Shown piece by piece: positions 15,431 through 23,073 of a DNA stretch of 34,241 bases. Within the stretch, counting starts at the first letter, position 1. Each line of letters begins with the position of its first letter. Location: NCBI GenBank assembly GCA_913057165.1, contig CAJXNS010000016.1, positions 1 through 34,241 on the forward strand. Direction: 5' to 3'. A program made the translations under genes and the position numbers. Under the pieces are notes generated by a model that was given only the letters and a program-made list of their open reading frames with translations, made no database searches and was not told where the DNA came from. The DNA comes from an uncultured Trueperaceae bacterium. GTDB taxonomy: Bacteria > Deinococcota > Deinococci > Deinococcales > Trueperaceae.

Positions 15431-16168
15431 ATGCAGGCCGTCTGTCTGGCCGCGGGGCGCGGGAGTCGTTTCGGAGGGCTTGGTCGCTACCTACAAAAGG
15501 CCGTTTACCCGGTTGGCCTCAAGCCGTTCATGGCGTACACCCTGGACGCGTGGATTGACGGTGGGGTGCTTGAGGCGGGACGCGATGAACTCTTCGTGGT
15601 GGTCGGTCATCACGCCGAACAGGTAAGGCATGCCGTGGGTTTCGAGTGGCGCGGCGTCCCGGTCCGCTACGTGGAGCAGCCACGCCCGCTCGGTACGGCC
15701 GACGCCCTCGCTCGCGTCGCACCTTTCCTTCACGGCCCGCCCGCCCTCGTCTGGCTGGGCGACACGTACGCCAGCGCAGCGCACGCTCAGGCCTTGCGTG
15801 ACCACGCCACCGACGCCGTCCTGACGCTGGCCATGCCGAGTGGTCCGGAACCTGACAGGGTGCGCGTCACCACCCAAGCGGATCGCATCGTAAGGGCGCA
15901 CGATGGCGATGGCCCGATGGTGGAGGCGGGCGTTTGGAAACTACCGGCAGCTGTCATGGACGCCATGCGCGAAGACGCAGACGGGCCGGCGGAACGGCGC
16001 ATGCTGCCCGCCCTGCAACGGCAGATCGAGGCGGGCTTGGACGTGGGTTTCGTGACCACCGAACAGTGGCTTCACCTCGGCGGGACGCACCCGAGCGTCG
16101 AAGCGAACGTGACGGCAGTCAGCGCCGCCTTGAAAGCCCTCCATCCAGCCGGCTTTGCTGGCGCATGA
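15431..16168 (+). CDS. Sugar-1-phosphate nucleotidyltransferase (HddC/MurU-like)
   Basis: NTP-transferase fold enzyme (245 aa) expected to join a sugar 1-phosphate to a nucleotide. It has the N-terminal pyrophosphorylase signature LAAGRGSRFGGLG followed by KAVYPVGLKPFM (residues 5-35), the EQPRPLGTADAL base/sugar region near 80, and WLGDTY with the metal-binding Asp near 100. There is no C-terminal beta-helix, so it is a short single-domain enzyme. Its stop overlaps the ATG of a GHMP kinase gene (ATGA). A kinase plus nucleotidyltransferase pair suggests anomeric phosphorylation and then nucleotide activation, as in the HddA/HddC heptose route. The actual sugar is not known. Confidence 0.8.
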   Translation: MQAVCLAAGRGSRFGGLGRYLQKAVYPVGLKPFMAYTLDAWIDGGVLEAGRDELFVVVGHHAEQVRHAVGFEWRGVPVRYVEQPRPLGTADALARVAPFLHGPPALVWLGDTYASAAHAQALRDHATDAVLTLAMPSGPEPDRVRVTTQADRIVRAHDGDGPMVEAGVWKLPAAVMDAMREDADGPAERRMLPALQRQIEAGLDVGFVTTEQWLHLGGTHPSVEANVTAVSAALKALHPAGFAGA

Positions 16169-17130
16169 CGGTCACGACGCGCACGCCCTACCGCCTGCCA
16201 ATCGTCGGCGGACTGTCTGACGTGGAGCCTTACGCCAGCCGTTTCGGCGGACGGACGCTCAGCGTCACCCTCGACCGGTACGTGCACATCACGCTGAAGC
16301 CGGCAGTGGACGGCCGCTGGTCGCTCACGTTAGACGGGCGCACCACGTACTTTGAACAACCCAGCAAGGCGCCCATCGAAGCGGTCGCAGGCGTGCTGAC
16401 CCGCTACGGCCCGCAAGCACCCCTTGCGGTCACCGTCCAGAATGACTTGGCGCCCGCTGGGGGTCTGGCCGCCAGCGGTGCGCTGACAGTCGGTTTGGTG
16501 CACGCCCTAGCGCGGCATGCTGGGACCCAACCGGACGCCGCGGAGCTTGCCGCCCGGGCGGCGCAGGTGGAGGTGTTCGACCTGAACGGCGCCAGTGGCT
16601 ACCACGACAGCGCAATTTGCGCCCACGGTGGGCTCAAACGGTTCACGTACGACGCGCACGGCGCGCACCTGGATGCGTGGCAAGCCAACCAGCGCGCCTG
16701 GCAGACGCTTGAGCGGACCGTACGGGTGTTCGATACCGGCCGTGACGCCCCCTCGGGACCGTCGCTACGGGCGCTTGCGGCAAGCATGGGGTCACCCATC
16801 CCAGCGCTCGAGCGCATGAAGACAGCCACGGCCTCCGCAGCGGACGCCCTCAATGCCGGTGACGCCGCTGGCTTGGCGCATGCAGTCCGCCTGCAGCAAA
16901 CAGAGAAGATGGGTCTGGCGGGCGACTTCACGTCGCCTGATGTGGCAGCGCTGGTCCGTGCGTTCGACAGGCGGGGTGTGGCCGTCCAGATTCCAGGCGG
17001 CAAAATTGGGCGTTACCTGTTCGTGTGCGACCCAAGCGGCCGTCACGACGCGTACGGCGACTTGCTAACCAACGCCACGCCGGTCGCTACCGGCTTTGCG
17101 GCGTCAGGAAGCGAAGCGACGACCGCATGA
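16165..17130 (+). CDS. GHMP kinase (HddA-like sugar-1-kinase)
   Basis: Small-molecule kinase of the GHMP superfamily (321 aa). The N-terminus (RTPYRLPIVGGLSDVEPYAS) resembles D-glycero-D-manno-heptose 7-phosphate 1-kinase. The ATP-binding motif 2 is degenerate (DLAPAGGLAASGALTVGLVH, about 94-113, in place of PxxxGLGSSAA). A later segment, EVFDLNGASGYHDSAICAHGG, corresponds to the substrate/Mg region of heptose kinases. Motif 3 may be IPGGKIGRYLF near 298-308. The ATG at 16165 overlaps the nucleotidyltransferase stop, and its own stop overlaps the FluC start, so the three are translationally coupled. Function as a sugar kinase is inferred; the altered P-loop is the main doubt. Confidence 0.72.
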   Translation: MTVTTRTPYRLPIVGGLSDVEPYASRFGGRTLSVTLDRYVHITLKPAVDGRWSLTLDGRTTYFEQPSKAPIEAVAGVLTRYGPQAPLAVTVQNDLAPAGGLAASGALTVGLVHALARHAGTQPDAAELAARAAQVEVFDLNGASGYHDSAICAHGGLKRFTYDAHGAHLDAWQANQRAWQTLERTVRVFDTGRDAPSGPSLRALAASMGSPIPALERMKTATASAADALNAGDAAGLAHAVRLQQTEKMGLAGDFTSPDVAALVRAFDRRGVAVQIPGGKIGRYLFVCDPSGRHDAYGDLLTNATPVATGFAASGSEATTA

Positions 17131-17495
17131 GCGGCCTGGTGAACGTCCTTGCCGTGGCTGCTGGGGGCGCGATCGGCGCGGTTGCGCGCTACGGCGTGGG
17201 GTTGGCCGTGGTCGCAGCGTGGCCGCAAGCGGGCTGGCTTGGCACGCTAAGCGTGAACGTGGCCGGCACGTTCGCGCTCGCTTGGTTGCTCGCGGGTTGG
17301 GCGGACGCACCCGACGCCGCCCGGTTGTTCTTCGCCACCGGGGTCCTCGGTGCTTTTACGACCTACGCCACGTTCACCGTTGAAGGCTTACGCTTGGTGC
17401 AGGCAGGGCGCCTTGGGACCGCCGCCGCGTACGTGGCACTGACACTGATCCTTGCGGCCTTCGCGGCGGTGGCCGGTTGGCGTCTTGGAAGTTAA
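17127..17495 (+). CDS. fluC: Fluoride channel FluC (CrcB)
   Basis: Small inner-membrane protein (122 aa) with four hydrophobic segments; as a dual-topology dimer it lets fluoride leave the cell. Motifs fit: GGAIGAVARYG (Arg21), GTLSVNVAGTFALA with the conserved Asn44, and GVLGAFTTYATF at 72-83, the Phe/Thr-rich pore segment. One copy is visible, as expected for homodimeric forms. It starts inside the stop codon of the GHMP kinase gene (ATGA), so there is no room for a fluoride riboswitch directly before it. An unusual operon partner for sugar-activation genes. Confidence 0.92.
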   Translation: MSGLVNVLAVAAGGAIGAVARYGVGLAVVAAWPQAGWLGTLSVNVAGTFALAWLLAGWADAPDAARLFFATGVLGAFTTYATFTVEGLRLVQAGRLGTAAAYVALTLILAAFAAVAGWRLGS

Positions 17496-17515
17496 ACCAA
17501 AGCCCACCGATTCGG

Positions 17516-17553
17516 TATCTTAGGGCGGCCAAAACGCCGCGTGTTGGCGGCGT
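17516..17553 (+). promoter_or_regulatory. Possible icd promoter -10 and leader hairpin
   Basis: TATCTT at 17516-17521, then a perfect 7-bp hairpin ACGCCGC-gtgttg-GCGGCGT at 17534-17553 in the 82-bp gap before icd. No matching -35 is seen. The hairpin lacks a T-tract on the plus strand, so it could be a weak terminator of the upstream operon or a leader structure. Confidence 0.3.
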
Positions 17554-17577
17554 CACCCCTGCTTTAAAGGAGTTCGC

Positions 17578-19032
17578 ATGAGTTCAGCGCAACCCACGCC
17601 CGTGGCCGTCGCCCACGGCGACGGCATCGGACCGGAAATCATGGACGCCACCCTGCAAATTCTGGAGGCTGCCGGCGCCAACCTTGAGGTGCGACCCGTC
17701 CGCCTCGGTAAAGCCGTCTACGAAGAGGGTGTGCCGTCCGGGATCGACGCGTCAGCCTGGGATGTCATGCGCGAGACCGGCGTGCTCCTCAAAGCGCCCA
17801 TCACCACACCGCGCGGCGGGGGTTACAAAAGCCTGAACGTCACCCTCCGTAAGACCTTGGGGCTGTTTGCCAACGTCCGCCCGTCGGTCGCGTACCACCC
17901 GTTCGTGAAAACGTTGCACCCGAGCATGAACGTCCTCGTCATCCGTGAAAACGAGGAAGACCTGTACGCCGGGATCGAGCACCGCCAAACACAAGAGGTC
18001 ACCCAATGCCTCAAGCTCATTACCCGCCCAGGCAGCGAAAAGATCGTGCGGTACGCCTTTGAGGAAGCGCGCGCGCAAGGTCGTAAGCGGGTCACGGCGT
18101 TGGTGAAAGACAACATCATGAAGATCACCGACGGCCTTTTCGCGCAGGTGTTCGAAGAGGTTGCCGCTGAGTACCCCGATATTGAGCACGACCAAATGAT
18201 CATCGACATCGGTGCCGCCCGGCTGGCGGATACACCGGAGGCGTTCGATGTGGTGGTCACCAGCAACCTGTACGGCGACATCGTCAGCGATATCACCGCG
18301 CAGTTGACGGGCTCGGTCGGCTTGGCCGGCAGCGCCAACGTCGGCGAGCACGTGTCGCTCTTTGAAGCGATTCACGGCTCAGCGCCCGACATTGCCGGGC
18401 AAGGCATCGCCAACCCGTCAGGTCTGCTCCTTGGCAGCGTCATGATGCTGCAGCACCTGGGCTTGGGTGACGTCGCTGAGCGGGTGCATAACGCGTGGCT
18501 AACCACCATCGAAGACGGCGTGCATACCGGCGATATTTATGACGCTTCTGTAAGCCAAGAGCGTGTCAACACAACCGGTTTCACAGAGGCTGTCGTGGCG
18601 CGCCTCGGTCAAGAACCGAAGAAGCTCGCGCCGGCACGCTACGGTCAGCAACCCGCACCGCGCGTCAAGTTTGACCTCAAGGCCACCCACGAAACCAAGG
18701 AACTGCTCGGGGTGGACGTGTTTGCCGACTGGAGCGAGGGCGACCGCAACCCTGACGTGCTTGCGGAGCGTTTAAACGCCGTAGCGGCGCCGTTCCGCTT
18801 ACAGGTGATCACCAACCGCGGGGTGAAGGTTTGGCCGCAAGGGATGCCTGAAACCTTTAAGACCGACCATTGGCGCTGCCGTTTCATGCGTGACGACGGG
18901 GAGCCTGTCGAACGGCGGGCGGTGGTGGACCTGCAAGCCCGCTTGGTGGATGCGGGCGTGGACGTCATCAAGACGGAAAACCTGTACCGCTTCGCTGGCG
19001 TGCAGGGGTTCAGCCAAGCCCAAGGCCAGTGA
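17578..19032 (+). CDS. icd: NADP-dependent isocitrate dehydrogenase, Thermus type
   Basis: TCA-cycle enzyme (484 aa): isocitrate + NADP to 2-oxoglutarate + CO2 + NADPH. The core (about 1-345) has the beta-decarboxylating dehydrogenase motifs: GDGIGPEIM at the N-terminus, KSLNVTLRK and NVRPSVAYHP for substrate, VIRENEEDLYAGIEH, and SNLYGDIVSDITAQLTGSVGLAGSAN with the metal-binding Asp residues, followed by EAIHGSAPDIAGQGIANPSG for cofactor. An additional domain of about 135 residues follows (VFADWSEGDRNPDVLAERLN to ENLYRFAGVQGF). That extension is the hallmark of the roughly 500-residue Thermus enzyme and is absent from E. coli Icd. The ATG follows AAAGGAG. Confidence 0.95.
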   Translation: MSSAQPTPVAVAHGDGIGPEIMDATLQILEAAGANLEVRPVRLGKAVYEEGVPSGIDASAWDVMRETGVLLKAPITTPRGGGYKSLNVTLRKTLGLFANVRPSVAYHPFVKTLHPSMNVLVIRENEEDLYAGIEHRQTQEVTQCLKLITRPGSEKIVRYAFEEARAQGRKRVTALVKDNIMKITDGLFAQVFEEVAAEYPDIEHDQMIIDIGAARLADTPEAFDVVVTSNLYGDIVSDITAQLTGSVGLAGSANVGEHVSLFEAIHGSAPDIAGQGIANPSGLLLGSVMMLQHLGLGDVAERVHNAWLTTIEDGVHTGDIYDASVSQERVNTTGFTEAVVARLGQEPKKLAPARYGQQPAPRVKFDLKATHETKELLGVDVFADWSEGDRNPDVLAERLNAVAAPFRLQVITNRGVKVWPQGMPETFKTDHWRCRFMRDDGEPVERRAVVDLQARLVDAGVDVIKTENLYRFAGVQGFSQAQGQ

Positions 19033-19067
19033 CCCCTGCGCCCACCTGCGCAACCGAGCGGGGTGGG

Positions 19068-19076
19068 TGCTAGCCT
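19068..19076 (+). promoter_or_regulatory. Extended -10, leaderless promoter of the MntR-like gene
   Basis: TGC-TAGCCT ends exactly 6 nt before the ATG at 19083, with no ribosome binding site between. The surrounding 15 bases (GTGGGTGCTAGCCTC) recur identically before the DAO oxidase gene at 27628-27642. Confidence 0.65.
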
Positions 19077-19082
19077 CAAGCC

Positions 19083-19754
19083 ATGGCGCGCGAAAGCCGT
19101 TACAGCGAATCGGTTGGGGATTACCTCAAGACGATCTTTGAGGCCAGCCGTCACGGTCCGGCCCGCAGTGGTGACATCGCCGAACGGATGGGCCTGACGC
19201 GTGCGTCGGTGTCTGGCATGCTGTCGCGCCTTGCGGAACTCGGCCTGATTGAGCACCGCCCGTACAAGGGCGCCACGCTCACCGAAGCTGGAACGCGCGA
19301 GGCGCTTAAGTTGGTCCGCCGCCACCGGGTGGTGGAGACGTTCATGATTCGCCACTTGGGTTACGCGTGGGATGAGGTGCACGGCGAGGCAGAGGCGATT
19401 GAGCACGCGATCGGCGAGCGGTTTACCGAGCGGTTGTCTGCCTTCTTGGGGCACCCTGAGCACGACCCACACGGCGATCCCATTCCAACAGCAGCTGGGG
19501 TGCTACCCGAAACGCCCGATGAGTTACTGACCGACGTGCCGCCCGGCGGCCGGTTTGCGGTCGCGCGCTTGCGGTCGCAAGATCCGAGCGTGCTTGGGTA
19601 CTTGGCGTCCAAAGGGGTGGAGCCAGGCGTCACGCTTGAGGTGGTGGCGACCGAACCGGGGGGTGGGGCGATGGAGGTGCAGCTTGATAACCGCCGGTTC
19701 GCCCTGTCTGAACGTCTGGCTGCGGTCATCCGCGGTCGCGCCACGCCGGGTTAA
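19083..19754 (+). CDS. DtxR/MntR-family metalloregulator with FeoA-like domain
   Basis: Metal-sensing transcriptional repressor (223 aa). Domain 1 (about 5-75) is a winged helix (DIAERMGLTRASVSGMLSRLAELGLI). Domain 2 (about 75-140) is the dimerisation/metal domain. Domain 3 (about 150-220) is an SH3-like FeoA domain, present in DtxR/IdeR but absent from B. subtilis MntR. The selectivity residues look like manganese sensors: Asp13 where DtxR has Met10 and MntR Asp8, and Glu104 where DtxR has Cys102 and MntR Glu99; His81, His100, Glu107 and His108 are kept. MntR Glu11 is replaced by Lys16. It probably controls the metal transporter genes that start at 21370. There is no ribosome binding site; the start is leaderless. 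Confidence 0.9.
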   Translation: MARESRYSESVGDYLKTIFEASRHGPARSGDIAERMGLTRASVSGMLSRLAELGLIEHRPYKGATLTEAGTREALKLVRRHRVVETFMIRHLGYAWDEVHGEAEAIEHAIGERFTERLSAFLGHPEHDPHGDPIPTAAGVLPETPDELLTDVPPGGRFAVARLRSQDPSVLGYLASKGVEPGVTLEVVATEPGGGAMEVQLDNRRFALSERLAAVIRGRATPG

Positions 19755-19803
19755 GTGCGGGCGTTCGTGGCCTGCGTTGCGGACCGGTGGGTCTGCCCAG
19801 CGA

Positions 19804-19809
19804 TACGCT
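19804..19809 (+). promoter_or_regulatory. -10 element, leaderless promoter of the sirtuin gene
   Basis: TACGCT, 6 nt before the GTG start at 19816. No good -35 or ribosome binding site is seen. It is listed because spacing and form match the other leaderless promoters. Confidence 0.45.
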
Positions 19810-19815
19810 CCAAAG

Positions 19816-20664
19816 GTGGACCGCGAACTTCAAGACTTGCGTGCGTTTCTTGAGCAGGGTCGGCCGCTGGTTCTGACGGGCGCTGGGATTAGTACCGACT
19901 CCGGCATTCCTGACTACCGCGGGCCGGGCAGCAAGGAACGCAACCCAATGCGCTACCAGACGTTCGTGAAGAGCGAACCCGATCGTCGGCGCTACTGGGC
20001 GCGCAGCATGGTCGGTTGGCCGCTCACCGACCGGGCGCAACCCAATGAGGCACATCGCGCGCTCGCGCGGCTTGAGCGGACTGGACGCACCGCAGGGGTG
20101 CTGACGCAGAACGTGGACGGTTTGCATCAGGCAGCCGGCAGCCGGCATGTGCTTGAGTTGCACGGCAACCTTGCCTGCACCGTGTGTTTGTCGTGCGGTT
20201 TGCGCGGCCGGCGGGCGGACCTGCAGGAACGCATGAAGCAAGCCAACCCTGGCTTTGATGCCAAGACCGACGACGTGGCCCCCGATGGGGACGTGGAGAT
20301 CGACGACCGTTATGCCGAAGGGTTTCAGGTGCCGCCCTGCCCGGCGTGCGGTGGGACGCTCAAGCCTGATGTGGTGTTTTTTGGTGAGAACGTGCCCGCC
20401 GCGCGGGTGGACCGCGCGTGGGACATGCTGGATAAGGCGGACACCCTGCTGGTGCTTGGGTCGTCGCTGACGGTCTTTAGCGGTTACCGTTTCGTGCGTA
20501 AAGCCAAACAGCTGGGCATGCCTGTGGCGATCTGTAATGACGGGCCCACGCGCGGTGACGATGATGCGGATGTGCGGCTTCATGCGCGCCTGACGCCACT
20601 GCTTTCGCGGTTGCTCGAGCGTGACGCTGCAACTTTAGGGGCTCCGCGCGAAGCGGCGGGGTAG
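19816..20664 (+). CDS. NAD-dependent protein deacylase, sirtuin (SIRT4-like class II)
   Basis: Cytoplasmic Sir2-family enzyme (282 aa) that removes acyl groups from lysines using NAD. NAD-binding GAGISTDSGIPDYRG is at 22-36, TQNVDGLHQAAGS at 97-109, and the catalytic His116 in ELHGN. The zinc site has Cys124/Cys127 (CLSCG, with Cys121 nearby) and Cys175/Cys178 (CPACGG). KPDVVFFGENVP and LGSSLTVFSGYRF follow, a combination typical of SIRT4-like sirtuins. The GTG start is chosen because the homology begins just after it and a -10-like TACGCT lies 6 nt upstream; the longer open frame upstream is not sirtuin-like. Its TAG stop doubles as part of the next gene's -10. Confidence 0.92.
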   Translation: MDRELQDLRAFLEQGRPLVLTGAGISTDSGIPDYRGPGSKERNPMRYQTFVKSEPDRRRYWARSMVGWPLTDRAQPNEAHRALARLERTGRTAGVLTQNVDGLHQAAGSRHVLELHGNLACTVCLSCGLRGRRADLQERMKQANPGFDAKTDDVAPDGDVEIDDRYAEGFQVPPCPACGGTLKPDVVFFGENVPAARVDRAWDMLDKADTLLVLGSSLTVFSGYRFVRKAKQLGMPVAICNDGPTRGDDDADVRLHARLTPLLSRLLERDAATLGAPREAAG

Positions 20665-20667
20665 CCT
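20662..20667 (+). promoter_or_regulatory. -10 element of the HAD gene, overlapping the sirtuin stop codon
   Basis: TAGCCT, 7 nt before the ATG at 20675. The TAG is also the stop codon of the sirtuin gene. There is no ribosome binding site between it and the start, fitting a leaderless transcript. Confidence 0.45.
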
Positions 20668-20674
20668 TCCCGGC

Positions 20675-21337
20675 ATGACGAAACCGTTAAAGGCGTTGTT
20701 GTTCGATTTGGATGGCACGCTGGTGCATACCGATCCGCTGCACTTTGCCGCTTGGCGTGCCGCGCTTGCGCCGCACGGGATCGGTTTAAGCCAGGAAGCT
20801 TATGAAGCGCGCATTTGGGGGCGGCATAACCCCGAGATTGTTCGCGATTGGCTGCCGCATTTGGATGCCGATGAGGGTGTGGCGTTCGCCGACGCGAAGG
20901 AAGCCGCCTTTCGCGCGGCGGCTGAATCGCTCGAGCCGTTACCTGGGGCAGCTGGGCTGATGTCAGAAGCACGCGCTGCGGGGGTGTCGGTGGCCGTGGT
21001 GACCAATGCGCCGCGACCGAACGCGGAGTTCATGCTGGAGGCAACAGGTCTCGTGTCTTTGGTGGACCGGCTGACGATTGGTGAAGAGTGCGTGGCACCG
21101 AAGCCGGACGCCGCTCCGTACCGTGAGACGCTTGACGTGCTTGGGGTGGGGGCCAGCGAGGCCATTGCGTTTGAGGATTCCCCGAGTGGCCTCCGTTCGG
21201 CCGTGGCGGCTGGCCTTGCGGTGGTTGGGATGACGACCACCCAGCCAGCGGTGGATCTGTTGGCAGCAGGCGCGCAGGTGGCTTGGGGGTCGTTTGCGGG
21301 TCGGCGGGTGCAGGATGCTGCCGGCGTGCTGGGTTGA
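20675..21337 (+). CDS. HAD-superfamily phosphatase (beta-phosphoglucomutase-like)
   Basis: Soluble HAD hydrolase (220 aa), subfamily with a helical cap. Motif I is LLFDLDGTLVHTD (nucleophile Asp11, acid Asp13), motif II is VAVVTNAPRP, motif III has the Lys in CVAPKPDAAPY, and motif IV is AFEDSPSGLRSAVAAG. It is therefore a complete enzyme, most likely a sugar-phosphate phosphatase or mutase. The substrate is not recognisable. It follows the sirtuin gene with only 10 bp between but appears to have its own -10. Its TGA lies within the -35 of the metal-transporter promoter. Confidence 0.9.
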   Translation: MTKPLKALLFDLDGTLVHTDPLHFAAWRAALAPHGIGLSQEAYEARIWGRHNPEIVRDWLPHLDADEGVAFADAKEAAFRAAAESLEPLPGAAGLMSEARAAGVSVAVVTNAPRPNAEFMLEATGLVSLVDRLTIGEECVAPKPDAAPYRETLDVLGVGASEAIAFEDSPSGLRSAVAAGLAVVGMTTTQPAVDLLAAGAQVAWGSFAGRRVQDAAGVLG

Positions 21338-21363
21338 CGGTTTTGGGTTTTGGTTTGTAAACT
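21334..21363 (+). promoter_or_regulatory. Promoter of the metal ABC transporter operon (leaderless)
   Basis: TTGACG (21334-21339), an 18-bp spacer and TAAACT (21358-21363), ending 6 nt before the ATG at 21370. It has a full -35 and -10 and no ribosome binding site, so the mRNA should begin at or next to the start codon. Confidence 0.7.
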
Positions 21364-21369
21364 CCCCGC

Positions 21370-22311
21370 ATGATTAGGCAAGCCAAACTTTTTATTGTGG
21401 TATTCCAAATATTGAGCTTGGGCGTGTGGGCACAAAGCCCACTCCAGGTCGTCACCACCACCGGCATGATCGGCGATGTCACCCAGCAGGTCGTAGGCAC
21501 CTGCGGCCGTGTCGACACCCTCATGGGCCCCGGCACCGATCCCCACGCCTACACCGCCACCAACGCCGACGTGACCGCCCTTCGCAATGCGGACCTCATC
21601 CTCTACAACGGCTTGGGTCTGGAAGGCAGCCTGGCCGAGGTCCTCGCCGCGCTGGCTGCCCGGCAACCCACCCTGGCGTACGCCGAAGCCGCCGCCCCAG
21701 AAGACGCCCGACTCCGCGGGGAACGCGGCGGCTCGGTCGACCCGCACGTGTGGATGGACGTCGCCTTGTGGGCGAACGGTATTCCAGCACTCACCGAGCG
21801 CCTCAGTGACCTCGCGCCCGAGTGTCGCGAAGGCTTTGAAGACCGCGCTACGGCGTACCAGGACACCCTGGCTGCGCTTGCGTCGTGGGTCGAAGCGGCG
21901 TACGCCACCATCCCAGAAGAACGCCGCGTCCTGCTCACCGCACACGACGCATTTGGGTACTTAGGTGGCGCATACGGCGTCGAAGTCGTCGGCATCCAAG
22001 GCATCTCAAGTGCCAGCGAAGCATCGGTCGGGGACGTCCGCCGGGTGGCCGACATCCTCGTCGAACGGAGCATTCCAGCCATCTTCGTCGAAAGCACCAT
22101 CAACCCCCGCACCGTGGAAGCGGTGGTCGATGCCGCCGCCAGCCGTGGGGCAGACGTACGCGTCGGCGGACTGCTGTACGCCGACGCCATGGGCGACCCG
22201 GGTACGCTAGAGGGCACCTACGTCGGTATGACGCTGCACAACACCACCACCATCGTTGAAGCGCTCGGCGGTTCGGTGCCACCCATCCCGGAGGTCCTTC
22301 CACAACCTTGA
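21370..22311 (+). CDS. Metal ABC transporter substrate-binding protein (MntC/TroA-like)
   Basis: Secreted cluster A-I metal-binding protein (313 aa) for the ABC importer encoded downstream. The signal peptide is MIRQAKLFIVVFQILSLGVWA. Metal ligands of the Mn/Fe type are visible: His in DPHAY, His in SVDPHVWMD, Glu in IFVESTIN and Asp in LLYADAMG. The His-rich loop of zinc-specific ZnuA is absent, which favours manganese or iron. The first 50 bases are clearly more AT-rich than the rest of the gene. They include an MntR-like palindrome over codons 2-6. The stop overlaps the TTG of the ATPase gene. It is the first of four tightly coupled genes. Confidence 0.93.
   Translation: MIRQAKLFIVVFQILSLGVWAQSPLQVVTTTGMIGDVTQQVVGTCGRVDTLMGPGTDPHAYTATNADVTALRNADLILYNGLGLEGSLAEVLAALAARQPTLAYAEAAAPEDARLRGERGGSVDPHVWMDVALWANGIPALTERLSDLAPECREGFEDRATAYQDTLAALASWVEAAYATIPEERRVLLTAHDAFGYLGGAYGVEVVGIQGISSASEASVGDVRRVADILVERSIPAIFVESTINPRTVEAVVDAAASRGADVRVGGLLYADAMGDPGTLEGTYVGMTLHNTTTIVEALGGSVPPIPEVLPQP
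21374..21387. promoter_or_regulatory. Candidate MntR/DtxR-family box inside the first codons
   Basis: TTAGGC-AA-GCCAAA: a 6-2-6 palindrome with one mismatch, resembling DtxR/TroR/MntR-type boxes (TTAGGC...GCCTAA). It lies at +5 to +18 of the predicted leaderless transcript, where a repressor would block initiation or early elongation. The likely regulator is encoded 2.3 kb upstream. Confidence 0.5.
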
Positions 22312-23060
22312 CCGACCACGAAGCCCACCTGGCCCTACACATCGAAGACCTCACGGTTGCCTATGACGGCCGGCCGGTCCTGTGGGACGTCGATCTTGAC
22401 GTCCCAACCGGCGTGATGGCCGCCATCGTGGGGCCGAACGGCGCGGGTAAGAGCACGCTCCTTAAAGCGATGTTGGGCTTGGTCAAACCCACCGCTGGGC
22501 ACGTGTACGTGCTCGGTCGGCCGTACCGCGAACAGCGCGCGAAGGTGGCGTACGTGCCGCAACGCAGCGGCATCGATTGGGACTTCCCCACCACCGTGCT
22601 GGATGTGGTCGTGATGGGACGCTACGGCCAACTGGGCTGGTTGCGCCGCCCGGGTAAAGCCGCCTACGACCGTGCCCGCGAAGCGCTTGAACAGGTCGGC
22701 ATGAGCGACTTTCAAGACCGCCCCATCGCGCGCCTCTCTGGCGGTCAGCAGCAACGCACCTTCCTAGCGCGCGCCCTCGCCCAAGACGCCGACGTGATGG
22801 TGCTCGACGAACCGATGGCTGGCGTGGACGCCACCAGCGAACGCGCCATTCTCGAGGTCCTCAAACACGTCCGGTCGCAAGGACGCACCGTCTTGGTGGT
22901 GCACCACGACCTGCAGACGGTCCGCACCGCCTTTGACTGGTTGATGATCCTCAACGTGCGTGCAATCGCGCAAGGACCCGTCGATGAGGTCTACAACCCC
23001 ACCAACCTAGAAGCGGCGTACGGACCCCAAGTCGCGTTTGCCACCCACCAAGGCAGCTGA
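22308..23060 (+). CDS. Metal ABC transporter ATPase
   Basis: Cytoplasmic ATPase (250 aa) powering the metal importer. Walker A is GPNGAGKSTLLKAM (about 44-57), the Q-loop is VAYVPQRSGIDWDFP, the signature is LSGGQQQR, Walker B is ADVMVLDEPMAGVD, and the H-loop His is in VVHHDL. The Q-loop with IDWDFP is typical of Mn/Zn/Fe cluster ATPases (MntA/TroB/ZnuC). Translation appears to start at a TTG that overlaps the previous stop as TTGA. The downstream permease starts 13 bp after the stop. Confidence 0.95.
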   Translation: MTDHEAHLALHIEDLTVAYDGRPVLWDVDLDVPTGVMAAIVGPNGAGKSTLLKAMLGLVKPTAGHVYVLGRPYREQRAKVAYVPQRSGIDWDFPTTVLDVVVMGRYGQLGWLRRPGKAAYDRAREALEQVGMSDFQDRPIARLSGGQQQRTFLARALAQDADVMVLDEPMAGVDATSERAILEVLKHVRSQGRTVLVVHHDLQTVRTAFDWLMILNVRAIAQGPVDEVYNPTNLEAAYGPQVAFATHQGS

Positions 23061-23073
23061 GACGCAACCCGGC

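Noticed and set aside
17100-17130. Fluoride riboswitch before fluC
   Set aside because: The start codon overlaps the previous gene's stop, leaving no non-coding leader.
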